Assembly: GCF_002931555.1 (NCBI RefSeq)
Contig: NZ_PSTZ01000001.1
Location: 496,001-560,000, forward strand
Length of the DNA stretch: 64,000 bases
From: Pseudoclavibacter sp. RFBB5
GTDB taxonomy: Bacteria > Actinomycetota > Actinomycetes > Actinomycetales > Microbacteriaceae
Direction: 5' to 3'
The position numbers and the translations under genes are program-made. Every line of letters starts with the position of its first letter. The first letter of the stretch is position 1. Below, in pieces: positions 9,882 to 18,688 of the stretch. The notes under the pieces were generated by a model. It searched no databases. It was not told the origin of the DNA and saw only the letters and a list, made by a program, of their open reading frames with translations.

Positions 9882-11699
9882 TTACTTGATGTAGTTCTTC
9901 AGTTCCTTCTCAACACTGGTGGTGACGGCGTTGTTGCCGCCGAGGATGACGATGTTCTTGGGCTTGAGCCTCGTGAGTTCGGTTTTGATGACGTCGGGGA
10001 GGCTGTTGCCGGGGATGAGGAGGACGGGGCCGTTGTTGGCTCCGGCGACGGGTGCTCCGGAGAGGGCGTCGGGGAAGTTGGTTCCGTTCGCGATGTAGAC
10101 GGTGTTGACGCCGGGCTTGAAGGTGGACTTCGAGATGGCGACGGAGGTTTGGTAGCGGTCGTCACCGGCAAGGCGAGTGGTGGTTGCCTTGGTGTGAGTG
10201 CGGAGCTGGTTGGCGACGTCGGTGGTGACGGCGTTGTTGCCGCCGAGGATGACGATGTTCTTGGGCTTGAGCCTCGTGAGTTCGGTTTTGATGACGTCGG
10301 GGAGGCTGTTGCCGGGGATGAGGAGGACGGGGCCGTTGTTGGCTCCGGCGACGGGTGCTCCGGAGAGGGCGTCGGGGAAGTTGGTTCCGTTCGCGATGTA
10401 GACGGTGTTGACGCCGGGCTTGAAGGTGGACTTCGAGATGGCGACGGAGGTTTGGTAGCGGTCGTCACCGGCAAGGCGAGTGGTGGTTGCCTTGGTGTGA
10501 GTGCGGAGCTGGTTGGCGACGTCGGTGGTGACGGCGTTGTTGCCGCCGAGGATGACGATGTTCTTGGGCTTGAGCCTCGTGAGTTCGGTTTTGATGACGT
10601 CGGGGAGGCTGTTGCCGGGGATGAGGAGGACGGGGCCGTTGTTGGCTCCGGCGACGGGTGCTCCGGAGAGGGCGTCGGGGAAGTTGGTTCCGTTCGCGAT
10701 GTAGACGGTGTTGACGCCGGGCTTGAAGGTGGACTTCGAGATGGCGACGGAGGTTTGGTAGCGGTCGTCACCGGCAAGGCGAGTCGTGGCGCCCGGAACT
10801 GCTGGAGTCGACGTTGGCTTCGGAGTCGCAGTCGCCGTGGGCGTTGGCTTCGGAGTTGATGTTGCGGAGGGAGTTGGCTTCGGAGTATCCGTAACGACCG
10901 GTCCGTAGGTGACCGTGAGCGTATGTGGGTAGCTAGCGGGTGGGCCGAAGGAGCCTGAGTTGCCGAGGTTGTCGCGCAGGGGGTAGAGACTGACATCCCA
11001 GGCGCCGGGTGCTGACCCTGCGGGGATCGTGACGGTTCGCTCGTAGGTGCCGTCAAAGCTGGAGCCGGAGATGAGCGACATCTGCCCGAACCCGGCGGAC
11101 TGGCCGGAGTCGTGCGACAGCGTGATGTACGGCGCTTGTGCCCCGGAAGGATCGGAGATTCTCGTGGTCACCTTGACTGTCGCGGACGACTTCGAGACAT
11201 CTACGGTCTTTGGGGTGAAGTCAAACGAGTGCAGCGTGGGAGGCGAAACATCGCTCGGCCCGTTCGAGACGGTTAGCGTTTGTGGGTAGCTAGCGGGTGG
11301 GCCGAAGGAGCCTGAGTTGCCGAGGTTGTCGCGCAGGGGGTAGAGACTGACATCCCAGGCGCCGGGTGCTGACCCTGCGGGGATCGTGACGGTTCGCTCG
11401 TAGGTGCCGTCAAAGCTGGAGCCGGAGATGAGCGACATCTGCCCGAACCCGGCGGACTGGCCGGAGTCGTGCGACAGCGTGATGTACGGCGCTTGTGCCC
11501 CGGAAGGATCGGAGATTCTCGTGGTCACCTTGACTGTCGCGGACGACTTCGAGACATCTACGGTCTTTGGGGTGAAGTCAAACGAGTGCAGCGTCGGAGG
11601 CGAAACATCAGGAGCCGCTGATGCCACGGGGGAGAGGCCAACGACGGCGAGGGAAGCGAGAGCGAGGCTCCCGACCGCCTTAATCAAGAAAGCGCGCAC
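9882..11699 (-). CDS. Cell wall binding repeat 2 (CWB2) protein with Ig-like repeats
   Basis: A 605-residue secreted protein. A signal peptide (residues 1-28, ending PVASAA) is followed by two tandem 119-residue beta-sandwich-like units (DVSPPTLHSFDF...). A Pro/Thr-rich linker leads to three 101-residue CWB2 repeats (TRLAGDDRYQTSVAIS, VYIANGTNFPDALSG, NIVILGGNNAV). CWB2 domains bind anionic wall polymers non-covalently in clostridia and actinobacteria. No catalytic domain is visible, so it may be an adhesin or structural protein. The start is GTG at 11699; an in-frame stop lies just upstream. The repeat copies are nearly identical at DNA level. Confidence 0.88.
   Translation of the reverse strand: MRAFLIKAVGSLALASLAVVGLSPVASAAPDVSPPTLHSFDFTPKTVDVSKSSATVKVTTRISDPSGAQAPYITLSHDSGQSAGFGQMSLISGSSFDGTYERTVTIPAGSAPGAWDVSLYPLRDNLGNSGSFGPPASYPQTLTVSNGPSDVSPPTLHSFDFTPKTVDVSKSSATVKVTTRISDPSGAQAPYITLSHDSGQSAGFGQMSLISGSSFDGTYERTVTIPAGSAPGAWDVSLYPLRDNLGNSGSFGPPASYPHTLTVTYGPVVTDTPKPTPSATSTPKPTPTATATPKPTSTPAVPGATTRLAGDDRYQTSVAISKSTFKPGVNTVYIANGTNFPDALSGAPVAGANNGPVLLIPGNSLPDVIKTELTRLKPKNIVILGGNNAVTTDVANQLRTHTKATTTRLAGDDRYQTSVAISKSTFKPGVNTVYIANGTNFPDALSGAPVAGANNGPVLLIPGNSLPDVIKTELTRLKPKNIVILGGNNAVTTDVANQLRTHTKATTTRLAGDDRYQTSVAISKSTFKPGVNTVYIANGTNFPDALSGAPVAGANNGPVLLIPGNSLPDVIKTELTRLKPKNIVILGGNNAVTTSVEKELKNYIK
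9885..10787 (-). repeat. Three tandem 303-bp repeats encoding CWB2 domains
   Basis: Copies at about 9885-10181, 10182-10484 and 10485-10787. The two rightmost look identical over their length and the left one diverges only at its last codons (the protein C-terminus). Such identity indicates recent duplication or gene conversion. Confidence 0.9.
10896..11609 (-). repeat. Two tandem 357-bp repeats encoding Ig-like units
   Basis: Copies at 10896-11252 and 11253-11609, almost identical. They differ at a few bases, for example near 11236-11239 versus 11593-11596 and at the ends of the unit. Confidence 0.9.
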
Positions 11700-11914
11700 A
11701 AGTACCTAACTTCGTTGGAGGTTCAGAACAGAGTTACGTTACTTGTTGGTGGCCACCAGGCGCTCACCTGGATATGTCCGGGTAATCGCGCGCGATCGAT
11801 GGCTGGCCTCACTCGCGAGCAGTTCACCTGACTCATCCGCCAAAGCCGCTATTCTCGAGGCGTCCATTCGCCCCGAGCGGTGATTCGAGGATCCCCCACC
11901 CCGGAAGAGGTCGC

Positions 11915-12850
11915 ATGTCCGCTGTTACGAAAGGCGCACGTCGAGTTCTGAATGCTCTGCGGCAAGTCGGCCCACGAGAGGTCGTTCCGCAACGTCGGGA
12001 AACTCCCGAGCCAGTCAACGAACCGACGACTGGGGACACCGTCGCGCTTCTGGAAGAGGCCGGTGAGCGCATCCGGCTCGATGTGCTGCGACAGCTGGAT
12101 CAGAGTCGCGCTTACCAGCCATTCGTCGGTGAGGCTTCAGTCGAGCACCTTCCGATCATCATGTGTCTGTGGGATCGACGGGAGCGTTTCGAGGAGATCC
12201 TCCGGATGGTCGACGGCGTGGATGCCCCGCGGCCGTTGCGCCTGATCCTCTGGAACGACAACGAGGCAGACAGCACCTACTACCGCGAGCGACTTGAGGC
12301 CTTCACTCCTGAAGGTGCCATCGCTTCCATCGAGTTCCACTCCAGCTCGAAGAACATCCGCGGAATCGCGCGCTTCCTGGCCGTCGTTGATCTCGATCAG
12401 CAGGGTTACAGGGGGCCGATCGTCACGCTCGACGACGACCAGATCGTGCAACCCGACTTCGTGACACGGCTACTTCAGGGGTACGAGCCGCAGACGGTCA
12501 GTGGCTACTGGGCTTGGAGCTCAAGGCTCGACGACTATGGCGCGCGGCGCCAGCCTCCGGTCGGTGAGATCGCGAACTACGTCGGAACCGGCGGTGCCAT
12601 CTTCGACAGTCAGATCGTGCGAGATCGGACGTACTTCACGTCCATCCCCCGCAACGGCGTGCTGATCGAGGATGTCTGGATGACGCGGTGGGCTCAGTCT
12701 CGCGGGTGGCGCACCTTCCGCGCAGACATAAATGTTCACATGGTCGAGGACGGCAGGAATCAGTTCAGCGCACTGATCCCGATCAAGATGAAGTTTTGGT
12801 TAGAGCTGCAAGAGAGATTCCCCGTGGAAGCTTCCGAATTCCAAGGGTAG
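11915..12850 (+). CDS. GT-A-fold glycosyltransferase (family 2-like)
   Basis: A 311-residue cytoplasmic protein without membrane segments. After a variable N-terminus of about 75 residues, the domain begins at HLPIIMCLWDRRERFEEIL. It has the metal/nucleotide-sugar motif VTLDDDQIVQPDF (DXD) and a later acidic EDVWMTRWA motif, both typical of GT-A inverting enzymes. The ATG at 11915 follows GGAAGAGG at good spacing. It stands alone between the CWB2 gene and a gene-poor stretch. Donor and acceptor are unknown; a wall or capsule glycan role is inferred from neighbours. Confidence 0.75.
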   Translation: MSAVTKGARRVLNALRQVGPREVVPQRRETPEPVNEPTTGDTVALLEEAGERIRLDVLRQLDQSRAYQPFVGEASVEHLPIIMCLWDRRERFEEILRMVDGVDAPRPLRLILWNDNEADSTYYRERLEAFTPEGAIASIEFHSSSKNIRGIARFLAVVDLDQQGYRGPIVTLDDDQIVQPDFVTRLLQGYEPQTVSGYWAWSSRLDDYGARRQPPVGEIANYVGTGGAIFDSQIVRDRTYFTSIPRNGVLIEDVWMTRWAQSRGWRTFRADINVHMVEDGRNQFSALIPIKMKFWLELQERFPVEASEFQG

Positions 12851-13404
12851 GCCGCTCGATTTTCTCACTCCGGTAGAAGATTTAGAGTGCGAAGAGCCGG
12901 GTAATGCATGGGTGGGGTGGGTCATCCAGGTTCTCCTTGACGTGAATCACAGTCGATTCTTGTGATTCTCCTGACGCTCCCAGTGCATTCTTTCCCATTG
13001 GCGAGCAATGCGTTTATTGCTACAGGCTTCGACTTCCCCGACGGGCTTGCGGGGGCGGATGCGGCAGGCAAGCGGGCCATGTCCCTTTACTTTTCTCAGG
13101 GGCGCTGAGTGCCTCCGACTGCTCTTGCCGACCTGGGACGGTTGAAGATCGCTGCGCCTTCCAAAGGGACGCTGATCGGTGGACTATATGCATTGAATGC
13201 CAACGTTGAGAAGCTCGGTCGGTGTTAGTGCGACTGAGCTGACTGGGTCCCAGGTGTAGCCCGAGTGCTGGGCGTGCCTGGGGTCTAGGTCCCAGCCAGG
13301 GTGAGGCGGCGATCGACAGTGGCAGGCTCGCCCCTCCCACCGAACTCCCTCCACATCCACGCCACACTCTGGCCATCGCGGCCAGCGCGCGGTGAACTGG
13401 ACCC
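12851..13404 (+). other. 554-bp gene-poor region with possible decayed reading frame
   Basis: No intact gene recognised. An inverted repeat GAATCACA/TGTGATTC (12944-12951, 12961-12968) sits next to TTGACG at 12937, a possible operator-promoter. A short frame from GTG 12983 to TGA 13106 continues in the same frame past the stop to a TAG near 13228; its product includes ATGFDFPDGLAGADAAGKRA, which looks protein-like but which I cannot assign. It may be a degraded gene. Confidence 0.35.
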
Positions 13405-13791
13405 ATGCCTAAGACAACGCGCGTGATCAGCGTCTCGGTCCCTGTCTCCGATGTGGATGCGGCGCTCGCCTTCTACACGGATGTGCTCGGTTGCGAGCTC
13501 GTCATGGACGTCGAAGCGTGGCCGGGCGCCCGCTACGTCGAGGTTCTTCCGCCGGGTTCCAGCGTGGGCATCGTGCTGCTCCCGCACGACAGCGAGATCC
13601 CCATCGCCGTGCGCCTCGGCACCACCGATGCGCAGGAGGCGCACGACCGCATCCGGGCAAGCGGCGTCGAACTCCACAACGACGAAGTGCTGCGCAGGGA
13701 GGGCGTCGAGCCGATGTTCTCGTTCACTGACCCGGACGGCAACGGGCTCGTCTACCTGGAGGAGCCGGGCGACCAGACGCCGGGGGAGTAG
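13405..13791 (+). CDS. VOC-family (glyoxalase/bleomycin-resistance) protein
   Basis: A 128-residue single VOC domain with the paired beta-alpha-beta-beta-beta units. [23 protein letters not shown] is at the N-terminus, and [17 protein letters not shown] at the C-terminus carries the usual metal-ligand Glu. Family members isomerise, cleave or bind small hydrophobic ligands; the substrate cannot be read here. It is followed after 3 bp by the DUF3995 gene, so the two are likely co-transcribed. Confidence 0.85.
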   Translation: MPKTTRVISVSVPVSDVDAALAFYTDVLGCELVMDVEAWPGARYVEVLPPGSSVGIVLLPHDSEIPIAVRLGTTDAQEAHDRIRASGVELHNDEVLRREGVEPMFSFTDPDGNGLVYLEEPGDQTPGE

Positions 13792-13794
13792 GGG

Positions 13795-14349
13795 ATGGGC
13801 AACGTCGCGCGAAGCGATCGAGCGGCGCGAACAGCCCGAAGCCCCCGCGCTGCCAGCACCCGCCGCACCGCGCGCATCCTCGTGCTCATCGCCGCCGCGA
13901 TCGGCGTCGTGCACGCCGCCTTCAGCGCGTACTGGGCGCTCGGCGGAACCTGGCTGCTGTCGACCATCGGGGCGATCGCCGTCGAGTTCTCGAGGCGCGA
14001 ACCAGTGGAGTCGGGCCTCATGCTCGGCGCGGTCGCCCTCGTGAAGGCCCTCGCCGCGCTCATCCCCGTCGCCGTCGACGCGCAGCGGATGCCGTGGCCC
14101 AGAGCCTGGCGAGCGATCAGCTGGGTGGGCGGCGGCGGCATCGTGCTCTACGGACTCGTCAACATCGTGGTCAGCGGCGCGGTGCTGCTCCGCATCCTCG
14201 TCCCGGAAGGCGGCTACGACCGCGACGCGATGATCGGCCACGCGCTCCTCTGGGACCCGCTCTTCCTGGTTTGGGGGCTTGCCCTCACCGGCTGGCTTTG
14301 GCTCACGAGGCCAGTTGGCAAGGCGGTGTCATCCGGGTCTGCCTCGTGA
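13795..14349 (+). CDS. DUF3995 membrane protein
   Basis: A 184-residue protein with an Arg/Ala-rich cytoplasmic N-terminus of about 27 residues and four transmembrane helices: [65 protein letters not shown] and [20 protein letters not shown]. The [12 protein letters not shown] motif is the hallmark of DUF3995, of unknown function. Its last codons run into the dctA remnant, so the C-terminus may have been changed by the rearrangement that brought that remnant here. Confidence 0.75.
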   Translation: MGNVARSDRAARTARSPRAASTRRTARILVLIAAAIGVVHAAFSAYWALGGTWLLSTIGAIAVEFSRREPVESGLMLGAVALVKALAALIPVAVDAQRMPWPRAWRAISWVGGGGIVLYGLVNIVVSGAVLLRILVPEGGYDRDAMIGHALLWDPLFLVWGLALTGWLWLTRPVGKAVSSGSAS

Positions 14350-14756
14350 CGCTCGCCGCATCCATCGCCGCGTTCGACCACATCATCCCCATGGTCGGCC
14401 TCGCGCTCATCGTCGGCATCGACCGCTTCATGTCGGAGGGCCGCGCGCTCACCAACCTGACCGGTAACGGCATCGGCACGTTGGTCGTCGCCCGGTGGAC
14501 GAAGGCCCTCGACCGGGACCGGCTGCAGGAAGTGCTCGACAACCCGAACGACGTCGACGTCGAGCACCTCATGAGCCTCGACGGGGAAGACGAAGCCGAA
14601 GCACGGGCCGAGGGCGAGGACAACCTCGAGCTCGCCTCCGACAGCATCGACCGGAAGACCGAGTTCGCGGTCGACGGGCCGGGACAGGACCGAGCCGACG
14701 CTGTCGGCCCCTCGGAGCGCCGTGGATCGTCCAGCGAGTCGAGCTCGCGAGGCTGA
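14334..14756 (+). pseudogene. dctA: C-terminal remnant of DctA-type dicarboxylate/cation symporter
   Basis: The frame encodes only the last part of a glutamate/aspartate-succinate symporter. The signature [26 protein letters not shown] and [20 protein letters not shown] are those of the final helices and C-terminus of DctA. About three quarters of the gene (some 300 residues) is missing. No start or ribosome site lies at the beginning of homology, which directly abuts the end of the DUF3995 gene. A Ser/Glu-rich tail ends at TGA 14756. It is a deletion scar. Confidence 0.8.
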
Positions 14757-14773
14757 GTCCGCGGCCCCACCCT

Positions 14774-14849
14774 GACCAACTTCAGTGCTCATCGAGCCTG
14801 TTCCGGGGCCGAGCGCCCCGAGCCGACGCTTTGGGCACTGAAGTTGGTC
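14774..14849. repeat. Inverted-repeat element, copy A
   Basis: A perfect 15-bp inverted repeat (GACCAACTTCAGTGC at 14774-14788 and its complement at 14835-14849) bounds a 46-bp GC-rich interior. The termini resemble those of the element at 14956-15035 (shared CCAACNTCAGTGC), suggesting one small mobile or REP-like family. Confidence 0.65.
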
Positions 14850-14955
14850 ATCGGTGTCTCCAGCCCGCGGTGTCTCGCCGCTGTGTCGCGGACGTCGGCG
14901 ACCGGGCCTCGAGCTGGCGGCGCAGCGGTTCCGCCGGGCCGTCGCTCCGGGACCG

Positions 14956-15035
14956 CTGTCCAACATCAGTGCTACATGGGCGATTTCTGGCGGATGAATC
15001 GTGTCATCGGTCGAATCTGCACTGATGTTGGACAG
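14956..15035. repeat. Inverted-repeat element, copy B
   Basis: A perfect 17-bp inverted repeat (CTGTCCAACATCAGTGC at 14956-14972 and its complement at 15019-15035) bounds a 46-bp interior. The interior length equals that of copy A and the terminal core is shared, but the interior sequence differs. Confidence 0.65.
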
Positions 15036-15112
15036 AGCCCCCGCCACCCGCCGCCGCCACCCGCCACCCGCGGACCCGCCACCTGCCGCCCCGTCGCCGG
15101 GCCCGACAAAGA

Positions 15113-15154
15113 AGAGACGCCCGCCGCCAGCTGATGCTGGTGGCGGGCGTCTCT
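15113..15154 (-). terminator. Terminator of the TRAP-kduI-iclR operon
   Basis: An 18-bp stem (15113-15130 with 15137-15154, one G-T pair) and 6-nt loop lie just downstream of the iclR stop. On the minus strand it is followed by TTCTTTGTC. Confidence 0.85.
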
Positions 15155-15177
15155 GAGCTGCAGAAGCGCTCGCAGCC

Positions 15178-15978
15178 TTACACGCTCGGCGCCCCGAGCT
15201 CCCGCGAGATGCGGTCGGCCGCGGCGATCGCGGCGGGCGCGAGTTCCTCGATGGTGTGCCCGGGGTACTCGAGCTCGATCGACGACACGGAGAGTCCGTG
15301 TGTCACGGCGCCCGTGTGGTCGCGGATGGGTGCCGACACGCACACGGTGCCGCTCTCGTTCTCGCCGAGGTCGGTCGCGTAGCCGCGAGCCCGCACGCGT
15401 GCGAGCTCCTCGTGGAGGGCGTCGAGGTCGGTGATCGTGAGGTCGGTGCGTCGGGGGAGACCCATGCGCTCGGCGAGTGCGTCGACCCGTTCGGGTGCCC
15501 AGTCGGCGAGCACGACCTTGCCCATACCGGAGCTGTGCATGGGCACGGCGAGGCCGACGCGGGATCGCATGCGGTACGGCTTCGCGGCGTCTCGGCGGAT
15601 GACGTAGACCATCTCCGAGTCGGTTGCGACGCCGACGTGGATGGTGCAGTCGACCTCGGCCGCGAGCTGCTCCACGAGGGGGGCGGCGACGCTGGAGATG
15701 TCGACGCTCGCGAGCGCCCGGCCGGACAGCGCGAGCAGGGTCGGGCCGGCCCGGTAGCCCTGCTCGGCGCTGCCGCCGAGGTACTCCTGCGAGACGAGGG
15801 TGGCGAGGATGCGGTGCACGGTCGCCTTCGCGAGCCCGGCCTCCGCGACGATGTCGGTGAACCGCGGGTGCGCGAGTGCCGCCGCGAGCACGCGCAGCGT
15901 CTTCTCGCTGGCCCCTGCAGATGGTGCGGGGGAGCGGTCCACGTCGTCCATGATGACCATCCTCGTCGTCTCCGTCAT
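15178..15978 (-). CDS. IclR-family transcriptional regulator (KdgR-like)
   Basis: A 266-residue repressor-type protein. A winged HTH (about residues 22-85: KTLRVLAAALAHPRFTDI, GLAKATVHRILATLVSQEYL) precedes an IclR effector domain (MHSSGMGKVVLADW, SVSSIELEYPGHTIEE). I chose ATG 15978, which overlaps the kduI stop (TGATG), rather than upstream in-frame starts. As the last gene of the TRAP-kduI operon it most likely senses a uronate catabolite such as 2-keto-3-deoxygluconate and binds the paired GAAAC-type sites at 19812-19858. Effector and sites are inferred. Confidence 0.88.
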   Translation of the reverse strand: MTETTRMVIMDDVDRSPAPSAGASEKTLRVLAAALAHPRFTDIVAEAGLAKATVHRILATLVSQEYLGGSAEQGYRAGPTLLALSGRALASVDISSVAAPLVEQLAAEVDCTIHVGVATDSEMVYVIRRDAAKPYRMRSRVGLAVPMHSSGMGKVVLADWAPERVDALAERMGLPRRTDLTITDLDALHEELARVRARGYATDLGENESGTVCVSAPIRDHTGAVTHGLSVSSIELEYPGHTIEELAPAAIAAADRISRELGAPSV

Positions 15979-16811
15979 CACCGCATGTCGGTGATCGGCA
16001 CAGAGTCCATGTCGTCGAACGACTGGTTCTCGCCGGCCATCGCCCATACGAACGAGTAGCTTGAGGATCCTACTCCGGAGTGCAGGGACCAGCTCGGGGA
16101 GAGGACGACGTCGCCGTTCGCGACCATGAGGTGGCGGGTTTCCTTGGGGGCGCCCATGAGGTGCACGACCCGCTGGTCGTCGTCGAGGTCGAAGTAGTGG
16201 TAGACCTCGGTGCGGCGGTCATGGGTGTGGGCGGGCATGGTGTTCCACATGCTGCCGGCGTGCAGGCTGGTGACGCCCATGACGATCTGGCAGCTCTTGA
16301 CGCCGTTCTCGTGGATGCACTGGCGCAGTGTGCGGCGGTTGGAGGTGACCTGGTCGCCGAGTTCGCGGATCGTGCCCTCTTCCGGGGTGACGAGCGTGTT
16401 CGGGTAGGTGGTGTGGGCGGGTGCGCTGAAGCCGTAGAACTTGGCGGGGTCGGCGGCGTCTGCGCTTTCGAAGGTCACGTCGACGGTGCCGCGGCCGAGG
16501 TACAGGACGGCCGTCTTGGCGAGCTCGTAGCGTTCGCCGTCCGCGACGATGGTGCCCGTGCCGCCGGTGTTGACGAAGCCGATCTCGCGGCGGTCGAGGA
16601 AGTTCTCGCTGCGCAGCTCGTCGACGGTCTCGAGCTTGAGGGGCGCGTCGACGGGGACGGCGCCGACGGTGACGACGCGGTCGAAGTGCGTCGAGACGAT
16701 GCGGATCTCACCGGGGGTGAGGAGCTGCTCGACGAGGTAGCGGTCGCGGAGTCCCTGCTGGTCGAGGGTGGGGATGTCTTCCGGGCGGCCCGGACGGTAC
16801 TGGTGAGACAA
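15978..16811 (-). CDS. kduI: 5-keto-4-deoxyuronate isomerase
   Basis: A 277-residue cupin enzyme, the same length as characterised KduI. It converts 5-keto-4-deoxyuronate (from unsaturated uronate) to 2,5-diketo-3-deoxygluconate in the cytoplasm. The zinc ligands are visible as His195 and His197 (PAHTHDRR), Glu202 (TEVYHY) and His244 (WSLHSGVG), matching the spacing in the Escherichia coli enzyme. It follows dctM by 42 bp and overlaps iclR. Its product feeds KduD of the divergent operon. Confidence 0.95.
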   Translation of the reverse strand: MSHQYRPGRPEDIPTLDQQGLRDRYLVEQLLTPGEIRIVSTHFDRVVTVGAVPVDAPLKLETVDELRSENFLDRREIGFVNTGGTGTIVADGERYELAKTAVLYLGRGTVDVTFESADAADPAKFYGFSAPAHTTYPNTLVTPEEGTIRELGDQVTSNRRTLRQCIHENGVKSCQIVMGVTSLHAGSMWNTMPAHTHDRRTEVYHYFDLDDDQRVVHLMGAPKETRHLMVANGDVVLSPSWSLHSGVGSSSYSFVWAMAGENQSFDDMDSVPITDMR

Positions 16812-16853
16812 GGGGATGCCTTTCGTTTGCGGTTGAGGTCAGGGGTGGTCGGG

Positions 16854-18161
16854 TCAGACCAGGCCGAAGAGGCCCGGCAGCCAGAGCGAGAGCTGCGGTA
16901 CGAACACGACCAGGAACAGGACGACGATGAGCGCGAGGAGGAAGGGGAGGAGGCGCATGATGACCGGCTCGAGCCTCACTCCCGCGACTTGCGCTCCGAC
17001 GAACAGCACGGGTGCCGATGGCGGCGAGATCACACCGATCGAGAGGTTCATGACCATCATGATGCCGAAGTGCACGGGGTCGACGCCGTAGGAGATGGCG
17101 ATGGGCAGGAAGATCGGTGTGAAGATCAGGATGGCCGGGGTCGGGTCGAGCGGAATACCGATGATGATCAGCACGATCATCATGATGAGCAGCACGACGA
17201 CCTTGGAGTCGGTCCACCCGAACAGCGAGTCGGCGAGGATCTGCGGCAGGCGTGCGTAGGTCATGACGAAGCCCATGATCGACGACACCGCGATCAGGAA
17301 GATGACGATGGAGCTGGTTCGCGCGGACTCGAAGAGGAGGCGCGGCAGGTCCTTCACGGACACCGTCCGGTAGATGAACGACAGCAGCAGGGCGTAGACG
17401 ACGGCTACTGCAGAGCCCTCAGTCGGGGTGAAGAACCCGGCGACGATGCCGCCGATGGCGACGACGATGAGGCCGAGCGCGGGGAGCGCCTTCAGGAAGG
17501 TGCTGACGATGACGCCGAACGCTGGCAGCGGCTTGCCGCGCAGCTCGGGGTGCTTGCGGGCGTAGAAGAAGACGACCACGGCGCAGGCGAGTGCCCAGAG
17601 GGCGCCCGGGATGTACCCGGCGACGAACAGGGCGCCGACCGACGTTCCACCCGCCGCGAGCGAGTAGATGATGAGCGTGTTGCTCGGCGGGATGATCATG
17701 CCGGCGGGGGCCGAGGCGACGTTCACGGCAGTGGAGAACGCGGGGTCGTAGCCGTCCTTCTTCTGCATGGGCGCCATGGTGGCGCCGACTGCGGAGGCCG
17801 TGGCGACGGCGGATCCGGAGACGGTGCCGAAGATCGCGTTCGCGATGACGTTGGTCTGCGCGAGCGGCGCGGGCATCCGCCCGACGAGCACTCGGGCGAG
17901 ATTGATGAGCCGTTCCGCGATGCCGCCGTTGTTCATGATGACGCCCGCTAAGACGAAGAACGGGATCGCGAGCAGGGCGAACGAGTTGGCGCCGCGGAAC
18001 ATCTGCTGGGCGCTGGTGATGGCTCCGTTGTCGAAGCCGAGGATGAGGAGCATGCAGAGCGCCGAGGGCAGTCCGATGCTGATGGAGATGGGCGCACCGA
18101 GCGCGAGCAGCAGGACGAGCCCGCCGACGAGGATCAGTGCGATGAGACCTGGCTCGATCAT
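16854..18161 (-). CDS. dctM: TRAP transporter large permease (DctM)
   Basis: A 435-residue polytopic protein with about 12 membrane helices and DctM signatures: GGIAERLINLARVLVGRMP, NAIFGTVSGSAVATASAVG, PPSNTLIIYSLAAGG and IGIPLDPTPAILIFTPIFLP. It is the Na+-coupled translocation subunit of a tripartite uptake system. Its start overlaps the dctQ stop (ATGA). With kduI next, the substrate is probably a uronate or unsaturated uronate; related TRAP systems accompany pectin and alginate monomer catabolism in other bacteria. Confidence 0.95.
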   Translation of the reverse strand: MIEPGLIALILVGGLVLLLALGAPISISIGLPSALCMLLILGFDNGAITSAQQMFRGANSFALLAIPFFVLAGVIMNNGGIAERLINLARVLVGRMPAPLAQTNVIANAIFGTVSGSAVATASAVGATMAPMQKKDGYDPAFSTAVNVASAPAGMIIPPSNTLIIYSLAAGGTSVGALFVAGYIPGALWALACAVVVFFYARKHPELRGKPLPAFGVIVSTFLKALPALGLIVVAIGGIVAGFFTPTEGSAVAVVYALLLSFIYRTVSVKDLPRLLFESARTSSIVIFLIAVSSIMGFVMTYARLPQILADSLFGWTDSKVVVLLIMMIVLIIIGIPLDPTPAILIFTPIFLPIAISYGVDPVHFGIMMVMNLSIGVISPPSAPVLFVGAQVAGVRLEPVIMRLLPFLLALIVVLFLVVFVPQLSLWLPGLFGLV

Positions 18162-18685
18162 ATGGATGCGGCCTCCGGGTCCTCGTGCCCACGCGACCTG
18201 ACGGAGTAGCCGGGCGAGAGCGTGCGTGAGATGTGCAGGACGATGTAGAGCGAGAAGAGGATGCCCGCGATGGGCAGGGCCAGGTAGAGCTGGCCCTGCG
18301 TCACCGGGAGGATGGGGTTGGACTGCCCCCAGGCGAGGATCGCCTGCTTGCCGCCGCCGTAGACGAGGGCGTAGAGGACGAACGCGAGGGTGGCGAGGTA
18401 GGCGACGATGTCGGCTCCGCGCTGGAGCTGCCTCGGCAGGCGCTCGACGAGGAAGTCCATGACGACGTCAGCCTTCTGGCCGACGACGACGGCGATGCCG
18501 ATGAAGCTGACCCACACGAAGGTGAAGCGTGCGGCTTCCTCGGTCCACGCGCTCGGTGCGTTCAGCACGAGTCTGGTGAACACCTGCCACACCACGAGCA
18601 GCAGCAGCACGCCGAAGAGCGCGATGACCAGTGCTTTCAGGATGCGTCCGAACCACAGCTCGACTGCGGCGGCGGCTTGCTTCAC
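18158..18685 (-). CDS. dctQ: TRAP transporter small permease (DctQ)
   Basis: A 175-residue protein with four transmembrane helices and the DctQ motif ARFTFVWVSFIGIAVVVGQKADVVMDFL. It bridges the large permease and the binding protein. It starts with GTG 18685, 3 bp after the dctP stop, and ends overlapping dctM by 4 bp, so the three genes are translationally linked. Confidence 0.92.
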   Translation of the reverse strand: MKQAAAAVELWFGRILKALVIALFGVLLLLVVWQVFTRLVLNAPSAWTEEAARFTFVWVSFIGIAVVVGQKADVVMDFLVERLPRQLQRGADIVAYLATLAFVLYALVYGGGKQAILAWGQSNPILPVTQGQLYLALPIAGILFSLYIVLHISRTLSPGYSVRSRGHEDPEAASI

Positions 18686-18688
18686 GAG

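Noticed and set aside
9840-10859. 339-codon plus-strand frame rich in Asp/Gly repeats
   Set aside because: It is the antisense of the CWB2 repeats; its periodic composition follows from the 303-bp repeats, and the minus-strand protein has clear domains and a signal peptide.
14774-15035. Ordinary rho-independent terminators
   Set aside because: Arms are separated by 46-bp interiors, lack U-tracts and share a terminal core, unlike the compact hairpin at 15113-15154.
16080-17951. 623-codon plus-strand frame
   Set aside because: Antisense of kduI and dctM, with extreme Asp/Glu/His composition typical of shadow frames in high-GC DNA.
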